DNA from: Chytridium lagenaria
Lineage: Eukaryota; Chytridiomycota; Chytridiomycetes; Chytridiales; Chytridiaceae
Assembly (NCBI GenBank): GCA_025449115.1
Contig: JAHLKC010000115.1
Location: forward strand, 62,001 to 126,000
Reading direction: 5' to 3'
Length of the DNA: 64,000 bases
The notes under the pieces were generated by a model. The model did not search any database. It was not told where the DNA came from and saw nothing but the letters and a program-made list of their open reading frames with translations. A program made the translations under genes and the position numbers. Every line of letters starts with the position of its first letter. Position 1 is the stretch's first letter. Of this stretch, positions 48,496 through 60,697 are shown one piece after another.

Positions 48496-50312
48496 TATTA
48501 TACCCTTTTCTTATCTTTCCAGTTTAGTTTTCTTTTTTTTATATATGGTTACATTACACTCACGATTAATTGCAACTGGTTTTTATTATTTTGGCACGCT
48601 TTCTTATCACTTTCCTTTGCATTATTTTACCCACACTTTTTCATTTTTGCTCACTCATTACATGAGCTCTTGTTTATTAAACATCAATTCTCCAATGCAT
48701 CTTTACTTACAAACGTCTTTGTAATTCCTGTTCATTCCTTTTTATCAATTATTTCCTTTTAAAACTTCCTTTCAATACCTGTGCACAATACCATTTCTTT
48801 TAAAAAAAAACTACCACTCAATATATCTTTCACCATTAAATCTTTCTTCTTTTGTTATACCGTTCCACTTTGTTCTTTTGTTGGCACTCTTTATTTTTTC
48901 ACTTTTTATATAAATTGAAAAAAGCTTTTAAACACGAACATGCATTTTCGAAATAGCGAAATGATGAACAAGGTTGCTTTGGACCGCAATCATTGGCGTG
49001 GCATTATAGCATGATCATTGTTCGGTCTCTACATTTTGATCCTAACGTTCAGTACTTTCGACCATATATTTTAACCCCCCGTCTGTCCTCAACTTTCCCA
49101 TCATTAAATCCTCTTTCTCCCCACGTCCTTGTCCTTATTGTGTGTATGTGCATCACAATTTCCTCTATAAAGGTTAGCAATATTTTGGTGTTCTCGTGTG
49201 TTCATGTGTTTTGATGCAATAAAGTGAGGTTCAAGAATTACAGTGATGGTTTCTTTTGGGAGAGGGGTTAATCTATTGTTTCTCAAATATTGTAGACCTC
49301 TTTCCACTCACCACATATCTCTTACTCCCTACCAATCACATCCACACGCGCAATCGGCAAAAGATATATTAAAAAAGGAAAGTAGATATGTAGAAATGTA
49401 TAGCGGTTCTATAACGCAGAAGCAGACGGATGTACGCTAGGAAAGACTACAGATGAGTTCTTTTGAGATGACACAGTGATGTTGGAGGAGTTACTTCAGC
49501 GGGTATGGTGCTGGAATCCAGGCGAAACCTTTCACGACCACGACCACAAGGAAGAATAAAAGAGACTCCTTGATGACGCGATCTCTCCAACATTTGGGAG
49601 CACGAAGAAACAATGCCCACAATACAGCAAAACTCTGCCTCAAAGGGCAGCGCCGGAAATAGTGAGGAGGATAGATTTGGGGAATGCGGGTTGCTGACTG
49701 TAGGGATGGACGCACATGGATGAACCATTTTGTAGACCACATTAAGGGATGGAAAGAGGCATAATGGTGAAAGTTAACAGATATTTTTAGATGAATTGTG
49801 CACCCTGTTGGTTAGATATTTTGTTTTACTGCTAAAGGTGAATCGGGTGCACGAGTTCAAGTGAACACGAACCCACGTTGGATGCAAGATGAATGATGAT
49901 GAGAACCGATCTATTATTCTAAATAGGTATAAAGGTCTAGTATAAACCCGAATCATAAGTAAGCAAAGTAGAAACATAAAAAACAAAAGAATAAAAACTC
50001 CTTTTTGGTGAACAGCAAACAAAACCTAAAGTTAAAATATTTAGAGTTTATCCAATCATTGAAATGCACAGGAAAACAAGTGTTTTTTTGTCTTTTTCAA
50101 AAATATAAAAAATATTTAAAATGCCCTTTGATATTTTATTAATTAATAAAACAATTAAGCAAATTTTAATTTTAGTATAAATAAGAGATTTCCGATTGTT
50201 GGGCCGAAGCGGAAAATGCGTGCGTGAATCTTTTTCTTCTTCCAATTCATCCTCCTCCTCTAACCTACCTATTGCAGCTGCAACTCCTCCTACTCACAAT
50301 AATAATAACAAC
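48496..50312. other. Intergenic region, no gene assigned
   Basis: AT-rich. A minus-strand frame at about 49742-49491 encodes a hydrophobic stretch (ESLLFFLVVVVVKGF) but has no supporting splice or start context. Confidence 0.5.
50176..50184 (+). promoter_or_regulatory. TATA-like box for zinc finger paralogue 2
   Basis: TATAAATAA about 135 bases before the ATG at 50313. Confidence 0.4.
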
Positions 50313-50809
50313 ATGAGCATCATCGACGGCCTTCTCAACCACAACAGCTACAGCGTACCGTCGGCGATAGCTCAATCACCCATCATCATCGCACCCTCCA
50401 CAGAGCAACAGCAGCAGCAGCATCAGTACAATTACTATTACTACCCCAACAACAACAACAACAACAACAACACGACCATTTTGCTGTTCCACACCAAAGG
50501 CAGCAACAAACAACAGCAGCAACAACAACAACAACAACAACCCTACGTTACTCCTCCTCCTACAACCCCACACCATGACACCTTTAATCCCTCGACCTTC
50601 TTTCAAAAGCTATAGAATCGATCACCCCTTCTAGCCAATCTCAATCACAGTCACCAATGGTGGCCCGATACACCTCCCTCTCTCCATCCCCAATGCTCCC
50701 CCCAACAGTCCCCGTCTACACTTCTGTCATGGGCCACCCGCCACCTTACCAATCCATCTACCACCATCTTCCACAATACCTCTATCAACAACAACAACAA
50801 CAACAACAG

Positions 50810-50841
<32 letters not shown>

Positions 50842-51999
50842 GCAACATCAACAGCCCAAGCAACCCGAAAAGCCCAACAAGATACGCTACTTTCGGAAGC
50901 CCATTTACAAGATATTGTTGTTGAACGCCTTTCCGCTCCCCCACCACCACCCGTCGTCGCTCCTCCTCCTCCATCCAGCACGTCCGCCGCAAAGAGAAAG
51001 CGGTCTCACACGGTTTTTAGCCTGATCACCCCACACGACTACAAGACTGGCTCTCATTCGGGGCATAACGCAGGAGCCACGTTTGTGACCGACTGGAATT
51101 TGCAGCATCAAACAGCGGCATCAGCAGCAGTTAGCGCGGACTCCCATACACCCGCAATCCCGCATTGTAATGAATTATCACCCGCCATAGAGAGCTCATC
51201 ACCACCTTCATCACCATCACACGAAGGATCGAAATCGTGAGTCTTTTTTTCACTTCATTCTTGTTGCATTCCTTCCTTTGCCTTCTTTTTCACCCCCAGC
51301 GGAAAACCTCATCCGGTGCGACGATCTCCATTTTTTAGGTTTTTGTCATACCCAACCTATGTTTGATTTTTTTAAATTTATTTTGAAATCCTTGCGCTTC
51401 CTTTTTCCGATGTAACCTTCTTTTGCAGCCAGCCTTTTTTAAGCATGATGCACGGATACTTGTCTTTTTCTTTACTTCAACCCTATTTATTTTAATTATT
51501 TTTACGATTTGTTTTGTTTATTTATCTATTTGTTTGTCTTTTTACTTTATATCTTTGACTCCCTGTGTTTATCATTGAACTTTTTGCATATTATTTCATA
51601 GAATATCTACTAATCTTTACGTGATCCTTTTTTTGTTTATAGTTACGATTACACTCGTGTGAAGCGTCAAAAGTCAGACTCTGTTGCTCCATCAGAGTGT
51701 CCTTCTTCCACCGGCTCAACAGCTCACTCTACCACCGCCGACAACCCCCAAGCCTCCACCACCATCACTCAAATGGCAAAACTGCTGCACCCGCATCCGG
51801 TTTCATCTGTCCCCTCGCCCACTGCACAGCCGCATTTCTCAGACGGTACAACATGGTCCAACATTTCCGTGCACACGCTGCAAGAATTGGTATCTCGGCA
51901 CATGCGATTGAGAAGGGGTGTAAAGCGTTGAAGGGTGTGCCTGAGGGATGCGTGCCGGAATTCTTTGCTGTGGGGGCTGCTTGTGCAAAGGCTGTTTGA
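50313..51999 (+). CDS. Single-C2H2 zinc finger protein with poly-Gln, paralogue 2
   Basis: Starts MSIIDGLLNHNS, parallel to MSISNLLCLPEN of paralogue 1. The N-terminal region is full of Gln, Asn and His runs, encoded by near-pure CAA/CAG and AAC arrays at 50407-50545 and 50788-50855. A basic KRKRSHTVF and a Ser-rich linker precede an intron (51239-51642). After it come YDYTRVKRQKSDSV and the finger GFICPLAHCTAAFLRRYNM, VQHFRAHAARIGIS: C-x4-C-x12-H-x3-H, then IEKGCKAL and GCVPEFF. Finger and extension are about 60% identical to paralogue 1 by eye. Two or more frame shifts occur in the repeat-rich part and before the finger. Likely a transcription regulator. Confidence 0.65.
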
Positions 52000-53668
52000 T
52001 GTTTGTTTTGTAATGAGTTTCTATGTGAATCTGTCGTCTTTCTTTAAAATACCACTAATTTTTTGCATAACCATTGTATTATCGTAGTCTACATGTTGCT
52101 GGGATATCTTGTTGTTTTTTCAAAGAAATGTTGCAACGAATTTCATTGTGTTGGATCGTGTACAGTGAATTATATAGAGCGCGGTTCTTATTTTTTTTAT
52201 AAAAAAAAAAAGACACCACGGCCCTATATATAAATAAATAGAAGAATTAATAATCAATTTTTATTGAAACACGAGTTGCAGTTTTGCCGCAGTTAGTCCG
52301 TCAGAGTTCAGAATTCAAAAAAGGCGTTCGAGTTATTAGTAAGTTATTAAAGTTTCCTCCTGTTTTTTTGCCTTTTTTTTTTTGATAAAATTTGAAGTGT
52401 TTGATTGAAACTTGTGAATTGTGATGGTTAACCGTTAAATGCTGAAATACGAAGAATGACGTGCAGACAAATACAGCCACACAGCCCACTTTACTAGATT
52501 TCTTCGTTTTCTTACGGTGCCATGGCTAATAAGAACATCCCCCTATTGTTAGTTATCTTCCCCCTGATCTCAAAAAGAATTGATAGAGTCCGAGTCCACC
52601 GTACTTCTCTTGGTGTTGACAGTTGGGGTTGTCGGGTTTAAGTTAAAAAGTTGTGAAGACCGTATGCAGGTCACTTGACGACGAAGTGGATGAGGCCAAG
52701 GTGGACAGGAATCTTTTGTACATACCCCCCAACTAACCTCAATTTTCTAAAGCTTTTCCAGAGACCGCATGAAGGGAACTATAACTCCAATAAATAAAAC
52801 ATGACAGATTACATGCGCTTTCATTGTAATAGGATTAGAAGGGAAGCCCGTCGACCAAAATGTTTATTTATTCGCATTGTCTACCAAGGAGCCTCAGGCA
52901 CCAGCACCTTATTACCTACTGCTCACCACTGATTGAGCATACTCTAAGCCAATAGTAACCATGTATTTCATCCAACCACAATCCTCCGTGTGGTTTGCTA
53001 AGTGCAACCTGACAATTCCGATTAAGGGGAAGAATATGCAAATTTGAACTCATCTCAAAAGGAAAAATTAAACATTTTGAGGGTGTCTCAGGCGACGCCG
53101 TCAAAGCAATATCATTCAATCCCCTTCATCACCACAAATCAAGTTGAGCAGGGAGGAACAACGACATTACGATCATTATAACTCACTGTAAACTGGGGAA
53201 TAGAAGACGAAAGGAAGAAGGGAAGGGGAGGAAGGGAGCGACGGTCACTCGATGGCGTCGTTTAGAGATAGTGGAATAGATATTTGGAACGGAACGATGG
53301 CTTCACCTACTTCACCAACGGCCACAATGTCAGCGAAATATGGGATGGATAGAAATATGTCGGCAGGACAGATGCATGCATCAAGTTGCGTGCAGATCAT
53401 AGAGTCAAAGTCAAAGTAAGAATACCTTTCTCATTGGGGTGATCGTGTGGTTTTTCGTGGGGCTTGAATGTTGATAGGATGTCAACTTGATTTTGATGGA
53501 TGAAGGGTGGACTTTGATCAACTCAAGAGACTCTCATATGTAGAAAGTTTCATCCTTCCATTAAAATGCGGATCGCGCTGCCCTTTTCTTCTTGGGATGT
53601 AAAGCTTTTTGATGGAAGATACCACGATCACACTCTTGCCAAGCACAACTGTATTTAACTAATATAAA
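52000..53668. other. Intergenic region, no gene seen
   Basis: AT-rich near 52150-52260; no coherent frame or motif recognised. Confidence 0.55.
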
Positions 53669-56243
53669 ATGTCTCTTAGAACCCCCATCACAGCCATCAC
53701 CATCTCCGACACTAGCAAGCTCTACACAGGTGACCGCAATGGCACCCTTACCGAACACGACACCAAAACCTCCACAACCCGGTCCTTCCCCGCCCATCAC
53801 ACAACCTCCATCACGTCCCTCACAACCCTCTCCACCCGTCTCATCTCCACCTCCATAGACGGTTCCATCACCATGTGGAACACAACAACCGCATCCCCTC
53901 TCCGCACTCTCCGTCACGATGGCGTCGTGGCAAGTTGTATATCATCAGACGGGAAATTGTATACCGGTGGCGCTGATAAAAGTATATCAGAGTGGGACGT
54001 ATCGACGGGACGGAGACTTTGGGTTTTGACGGGACATACGGGGGGAGTTGTATCGTTATGTGCGGGGCATGCTGGACGGCTTTATTCGGGTTCAGTAGAT
54101 CGTACCATCCGAGTATGGGACGTTTACACGGGTCGATGTGTACAGGTTCTCACTGGTCACGCTGATTCCATTGTTTCCCTCTGCGTTGGTCGTGATCTTT
54201 TGTACAGCGCATCAAGGGATGGGACGGTGCGGGTCTGGGATTCTGGGTCTGGACAGTGTTTGAGGACGTTGAAAGGAGGTCAGGGTGGGGTTTTGGGAGT
54301 GTGTGTGGCGAATGGGAGGCTTTATTCGGCGGGAGTGGAAGGGGGGATTGTGGAGTGGGATGTGAAGAGTGGGAAGGTGGGGAGGACTTTTGAGGGACAT
54401 GTGGGAGGGGTTGCCGGGATTTGTGCGGGGAAAGAGGGGAGGTTGTATTCGGCGTCTGAGGATGCGACTGTGAGGGTTTGGGAGCTTTGTGAGTAGATTA
54501 CCATTTTGTTGGGTTGTTTTTTTCCCCCTTGCTTTACGTCGTTTATATCTGCCATTCCTGCTAAACTTTTGTTGTACGTACCCGTACTCACCGTAAACGT
54601 TTTCTATTTTACTACTAATATAGCTTCACCGTCCTCACCATTTTCAAACACACCATCTACCCTCGAGACCGCAAGAAGCGTCAACAACAGCAACTCCTCC
54701 GTCCCCCCTCCCCCTCCTTCCACCTTAAATCGCTCACCCTCTTTCCGATCTCCACAACCCCCACCACCTCCTCCTCCTCCTCTACCCCCTCCCTCGCCTC
54801 CCGCGCCCTCCGTCCCATCTCGGGCTTAATCGACACCCTCCTCCTCCTCCCCCCCGACCCCCCTCGACCCGCCGACATCCCCCGAAGAAGTCCAACACCT
54901 CCGCGACCAACTCGCCCGCGCCCAAGACCTCCTCGCCCAACAATCCCGTCTCCGCACCCGTCTCAAAGGCGATCTCACCACAACCCGATCCGAGCTCACC
55001 TCCACCCGCACCGAACTCACCACCACCACCACCACACTCACCAAAGCCCTTTCTGACCTCTCCCTCTCCCACCAACGCATTCAAACCCTCGAATCCAAAC
55101 TCATTGCCACCGAATCCCTTCTCTCTGTCGCGCAGAACAACCTCCGCGTCTCCAACACGGCGCACCTCGATGCCTTGGGGTACATTGTGCGACAGGCGGA
55201 TGAACGGTTTTTGGAGGTGGAGTTGGAGGTGGCGGCTGTGCAGGGGTTGTTGGAGTCCCCGTGGACGCCTTTGGAGGTGGAGAGTGAGGAGGTGGCGTGG
55301 GTGGCGAGTCGACGACGTGGATGGGAGACGGGATGAGGAGTGGGATTCGGATGCAGAGTTACCTGATGAAATGAGATGGTGGAGGGGGGAGAAACCCTTC
55401 AAGGGGGATGACACTATTATGGAAAAGAAAGCGTCCAAACGAAAGACATTGGTATTGGGGAGTCCACCGAAACCCATCGTCATCCCAGACGTTGAACCTA
55501 CACCAGAAAACATCATGACAACACCTAGCGCGGTTGATACACCTTTCCATATTGACGTTGACGATCAAGGCGACCCCTCTACCATGGTTGAAGAGGAAGA
55601 CGACGACCACAACAACCCGATCAACACGAACGAAGATGAAGACATCACATGGCCCGCTTCCTCCACCACCGCCACAAACCCTTCATGGCCGCGTCCCATT
55701 ACCCCCTCTGAAGACGACGATGCCTCCACCCGCGCCGCAACCACCGAAGACGAAGAAGACCCCGTTGCATCGTTATGGCAAAACGCCAAGCCTCGCATCA
55801 ACCCCGTCCAAGATGATTGGGAATGGGATGAGGAAGTGGATGTCACGAAACCCATCAGCCGATCACCCAAGAAACCCACGGAACTTAGGAAACCCACGGA
55901 ACCCACTGAACCTTTCAAACCCGAATCGCGCATCCTGGCTTACAAATCCATTGAAAACGTTTGTCGACACGCTCGGTGATTCCATTGCCCCACCCATCTC
56001 TGACGCGGCGCTTCAACGTGTTGCAGCGGAACGTGGGAAACGTGAACCCTTGGCACCCACGCCATCTGATGTGGACGCGTGGGGGATCGTGGGGTTGTGG
56101 GGAGAGGAGAGAGTGAGACGTCCACTTTGGAGAAGATGGCGAATGTGTTGGAGAGTGCGTTTGAGGTTTTGGAGAATCCTTGGGGGTTTGTGCCGGGGTG
56201 GATAAAGACTGGGGTAACGCAGGGAGTGGAAGGAGGGAGGTAG
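53669..56243 (+). CDS. WD40 repeat protein with probable coiled-coil and acidic C-terminal extension
   Basis: Residues 1-275 form about seven WD40 blades, uninterrupted in one frame: SKLYTGDRNGTLTEHD, SIDGSITMWNTTT, LYTGGADKSISEWDVSTG, GSVDRTIRVWDVYTGRCVQV, ASRDGTVRVWDSGSGQCLRT, VEGGIVEWDVKSG, ASEDATVRVWEL. The apparent stop (WELCE, TAG) overlaps a GTGAGT donor. An acceptor ending TAATATAG at 54623 restores an open frame (SPSSPFSNTPSTLETARSV). Downstream, with C-run shifts, comes a coiled coil (QLARAQDLLAQQSRLRTRLK, then LIATESLLSVAQNNLRV), an acidic/Pro region with DDWEWDEEVDV, and a conserved-looking end LEKMANVLESAFEVLENPWG before TAG 56241-56243. The fusion is inferred. If wrong, two adjacent genes exist. 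A scaffold role is likely; no orthologue is recognised. Confidence 0.6.
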
Positions 56244-56918
56244 AAGAGATGGGGTTGTGGTTGTAGATGCTTGAGGGATATGCCTGATTGCATTTTTTTT
56301 CAGGTTTTTTGCGTCAAGTTTATTTTTCTCTTTTTTTTTGTCTCTTCGATTCTTTTTTTTTAATATCTTTTTTCCCCTTTTTTCCTTTTTTCCTTTTTTA
56401 CGTTTCCGTTCTTTTTTTTGGATTTCGGGGGTTCACTGTTCTTTAGATGCCTTTAGATTTCCTTCATAACCTTTGTTCTTTTTCTTTACTATTTCCCCCC
56501 CTTTTCAATATCTTGACGAGAGGCTGGCCCCGTTTTTCAAAATAGGAACGTTTTCATGTCTCCCAACACATCCACATTGTCCCCCCCACTTCTATCGCGG
56601 ATAAACATATTTCTTGATCCAATTTATGAGGTTAAAAAGATGATAAAAGTCCCACATGGAGTTTTTCTTTCTGGATATACCTAGCTGAACGTTTGGCTTC
56701 TGTTTTGCCTGTTTCTACATGCGCTGTAGACGGAGACGAGAAAAGCGGTATGAATAAGGGGGATCACTTATTGTGACCCACCTAGTTTATTAAAGCAAAA
56801 AAAAACTCAAAGCAGGGTGTAAAGAATACACGATTATAATAAAAAAGATGATGAAATAAATACAGGAAATCTACAGAGAGCTGATCAAAAAAACACTATG
56901 TACAGTGGAAAACGAGGG

Positions 56919-56969
<51 letters not shown>

Positions 56970-58330
56970 AGAAAGAAAGAACTCTGTAAACGAAGAAAAA
57001 CATGGTAATAAATAGATAAAGTACACAAGAACGTTAGCAAGAAAGAAAAACCATTTAAACAAAAACAAGGGGTCCGCTAGTCTCTGCAAAAAAAATCTTG
57101 CGGTCATAATACACCTCCTTCTCCAGGCCTTGGGTTTGGGAGGAGGGATCGAATCACGAGCCGGAGCTGATAAGGGTAAAAGAAATTATGGATGTGAGCA
57201 GAGAGTTGTAGAATGAACAGAGTTTTGTATTTACCAGATTCCTCAAGGTGAGGTGTAGTGTGTCTGTCTGTGCGCTATCTGTTGAAAGCAAACCGGCGAG
57301 GTGAAGGGTAAAAACGGGGCACTACGTGGGGCTTTTATACTTTGTACTATTTGTACGTTTTTTGGATTGACGGTTGAGCCGCATTTCATTAATTCATTTA
57401 TGGGTGAATAAGCGTTGACTGCATGTCGGAGTTTTTTTTTTTTTTTTAATTGATTTCCGTAAGTCCCCTAACATGCAATAACTGCGAGCAGCCAAATCCA
57501 CACCCGCCCGCATGACCCTTTTGTTCTATTATGGGCCTTCATTTAGCCTGTGCCACATTCAAACCACACACGGTAAGTCGGGGGACTCAACTCTGCAGGC
57601 GCGCTGTTCGGGAGCCGTTGAGACAGATGGGAGGTGTATGAAGGGACGAACCCACCGGCTTATTCGCCTTCGCTGTGGAAAGTGTTGCGCCGATTAGAGT
57701 TACTGTTGATTGCGGCATAAGAATCCAATTATTAGATAACGATATGGTTAGCGGAGTTTAGCAACATAATCTGTCTAATCATGATTGTGAAGGGATGGGC
57801 GTGTCTATAGGGTGTTAGGCGCGTTTTGGGGGGTTTTCGTAACGAGTCTTCACGCGGTGACGCGTCTGTAATGCGTGCATTGTAGCGTGACGCGTAACGA
57901 GAGGACCTATAGTGGACAAAAAGTTGGTATTTTCGTGTCTGCACTTGGAGAGTGTCTTAGGAGGGTGTCTTTTCTTGGAAATACCTTTTGTCTTCTGGTG
58001 ACGCTAGGAACGGGGTGCTTGTTTGTTTAACGGTTTTCCTGGATGTGTCTAGGGGGAGTAAAGGGGGATTTTACCTGTTTGGAGGACGTCTCGAGAGGGT
58101 ACACTTTGTAAAGGCGGTTTTGAAATAAATACGTTCTTTATTCACTACACGCGTTCATCGTCCCTATACATAGTTTGATACCGTCTTGCCATCCCTATCG
58201 TCCTCCACGAGGTTCCAACACGACGAGTCAAGCTTACCTGTCACGGTACCCGTTCCTTGACAGAAGTGGTTGCGTCCAGGTTTTGAACAAACCGATCGAG
58301 TCCCCAAGGTTAGAACTCGATCACCTTCCA
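56244..58330. other. Intergenic region and possible retroelement leader
   Basis: T-rich after the WD40 gene. On the minus strand a spliced open frame near 57260-57000 (ARDSIPPPKPKAW, then a hydrophobic stretch) could be an exon but has no start. The part 57480-58330 holds several acgcgt motifs (57830-57900) and leads into gag; LTR borders could not be fixed by eye. Confidence 0.4.
56919..56968. repeat. Poly(A) tract of about 50 bases
   Basis: Uninterrupted A run in intergenic DNA. Confidence 0.95.
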
Positions 58331-60609
58331 ATGATGACGGCACTTGCCTCTTCCGACGTCCCGATCTTTGATGGTACCAACGAGTATCGTTTCCGAGAAG
58401 AGCTGGCCAAGCTCTACTCTAGGATCAAGCTGATGGGTTCGAAGGCTACAGATGATGCCATCATCGAGTACATCATCGCTCACTGCTTTCCAGGAGCGGA
58501 ACATGTCAGGTCCACTGCAAAGGAATGGCAGCGGGTCACAAAGTCGGCAAAGCAGCCCATCCTTTTTGTTAACTTTTTGAATCATTTGAAAGACGTATGG
58601 GGCTATGCAAACACAACAGTGACGCTTCAGCACCTCTACGCCCTCTCTCATAGATACAAAGGCATGCCAATCACCAACCCGTGGTGGGAAGGGATTGTAG
58701 CAAACTTCAAGAGGTTGCAAAGCAGGATGGCTACGAAACCGACGGATCCGGAGATGGTGGACTTTGTGATGGCCCCTATGAGTGACACCATGAAGAATGG
58801 TGTTGCGGAGACCATCTACAGGTTTCGACAGACGGCGGCAATCAAGGCATCGATGGCAGCGGCTTCGGGTTCGACGGCAGCTTCAGTTTTGGTTGAGAGT
58901 GTCGGGGGGTCGGGTATAGCTACCCAACCGACGGAAGGAGCTCCAAGCATCAACATCAATGACGTCGAGCGGCCGTTCACGCTGGATGAGGTTGAAGCCG
59001 CTGTGAGGAGCTACCTTAAGGTGATGAGACAGTTCACGGTGTTTGGCATGGAGGAGAGGGGTGCTGGAGTTGTGGATCCCGTAGCGGAGGTGTTGGCGAA
59101 GGGTGCTTTCGGTTTTCCAGGGTGGCAAAGTGGTTTTGGAGGAGGACAGTTGGGCGAGGGTTTTGGACAGATGGGTGGTTTTAACATGGGGCATCAGGCG
59201 ATGGGTGGAGTTCACGGCATTGACGTTTTGGGAGGGGTTGGGGGGAGAATTTGGAGAAAGCGAGGTTAGAAGAGCAAAGCAAAGCGGATAACTTTGCGAG
59301 GCTCATGAGTACACCTCCGCCCAAAAACCCCGCCCAACCTCAAGCAAGTACCCAGCCCGGCAAACAGGTTCGTTTTGCAGACCCCAAGCAGGATCAAGCG
59401 CTGCAGGACCTCACCCTGCAGTTCCAAGACATGAAGCTTTTCGTCAACAAAGTCAACAAACAACTAGACGTACTCACGAACGCAATTCTGAAACCATCAC
59501 AAGCGGTCAAGGCTAAGAATCCGCCAGGGGAGAAGACAGCGACGGGGCTTTTTCATGAAGTGGACTCCATGGTGATGGGAACGGCGGCGTCTCAGGGTGT
59601 AAGGTGTTACTATTGCGGTCTCCCAGGACACTATAAGGATCAATGCGAGATCCTTGTTAAAGACATCCTAGCAGGCGCTAAGGTGATTATAGCACCCGAC
59701 AGACGGCTCCATTGGGTGGTGACGGACGTAGAGACGGGTGTAAGGAAGTTGGGAGAGGAGGTTAAAGGGCACCGCGAGGGGGCACGGCATCATGTGATGG
59801 AGGTGGGGGAGGACCCGACTTACCAGGCAGCTCTCTCTCAAGTGGATTTCTCCCTGACTATTGAGGGGTATGCGTTCAGCTTGGGCTCTGCTCTTGCAAC
59901 GGAGGGGACACCACGCTGCAAGTCACCACCGGGAGCATCAGAGCCGGTTGTCACGGGGGAAACCACAGAAGAGATCCTAGTAGTAGAGGTCCAGTCGTTT
60001 TCGCCGTCCATAGCACCGTCAGACGTCTCAGAGGCGGAAGCACTGCGAGTGGTGGAGTCTCTGAACATGGAGGGTATCGGAAAGCCTGGTGATGGGGTAC
60101 CGGTTTGGGTGATCTGTGAGGAAGTAGCCAAAGCGAGGGGCACGGCTGTTGTGGATGTGCAGGTTAAGAGGGTTAGGGATCCATTGGATGAGGGGGAGCA
60201 ACCCCCACGTGTTGCGATCGACTGGCCCCCGAAGCCTGGTCAAGCGGTGGTCTACCCACGAAGAATGGACCGACCCTCAAAGACGACCACCATAGAACCG
60301 ACAATCTTACAACCAAGAATACCCTTACCAACGGGAATAAGGACGGGGACCCATACGAATCCTACTGTGACGGCCACAGTTCCCACGGTGCAACAGGGTC
60401 CGGGTTTGAGCGTGGAAGAGTCGTTTCCGAGGACTCCAACGGATAATGTGGTGGCAGACGTCGATGAGGATGCGGAGATGGGTGAGGAAGGAGATGCGCA
60501 AGGGAAAAGGAGCAGGAGAAGGAAGAAGAAGAAGAGTTTGGGAGCGGAAAAGTCGGCAGAAAAGCGACAACGTTGGAAGCTGGAAGTGTTGAGAGGGGAG
60601 GATCAGTAG
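58331..60609 (+). CDS. Retroelement Gag with CCHC zinc knuckle
   Basis: The structural protein that packages element RNA. First ATG in frame at 58331 (MMTALASSDVPIFDGTNEYR), though the open frame extends upstream to 58175 without an ATG. The capsid-like part has FREELAKLYSRIKLMG, EWQRVTKSAKQPILFVNFLN and MGGFNMGHQAMGG. At the G run 59241-59246 the frame slips: one base short, joining GGVGG to LEKARLEEQSKADNFARL. Beyond it lie VRFADPKQDQALQDLTLQF (coiled) and CYYCGLPGHYKDQC, an exact C-x2-C-x4-H-x4-C knuckle. The end is basic (KRSRRRKKKK). The terminal TAG at 60607 is probably also caused by a lost base: the protease frame continues directly. Confidence 0.85.
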
Positions 60610-60697
60610 GGCCCGGGGGTTCAGAGACGGTTAACGAAGCGTCAAAACCACTAGGCCCCTCTATATCCTTACCCGCTCCCCCCCTCAAGACTACGCT

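Noticed and set aside
49491..49742. Minus-strand frame with a hydrophobic stretch
   Set aside because: No ATG-supported start, no splice partner and no recognisable family; left as unassigned.
56871..57260. Minus-strand spliced frame with PPPKPKAW and a hydrophobic run
   Set aside because: The hydrophobic part runs into a 50-base poly(T); no start codon or homologue recognised.
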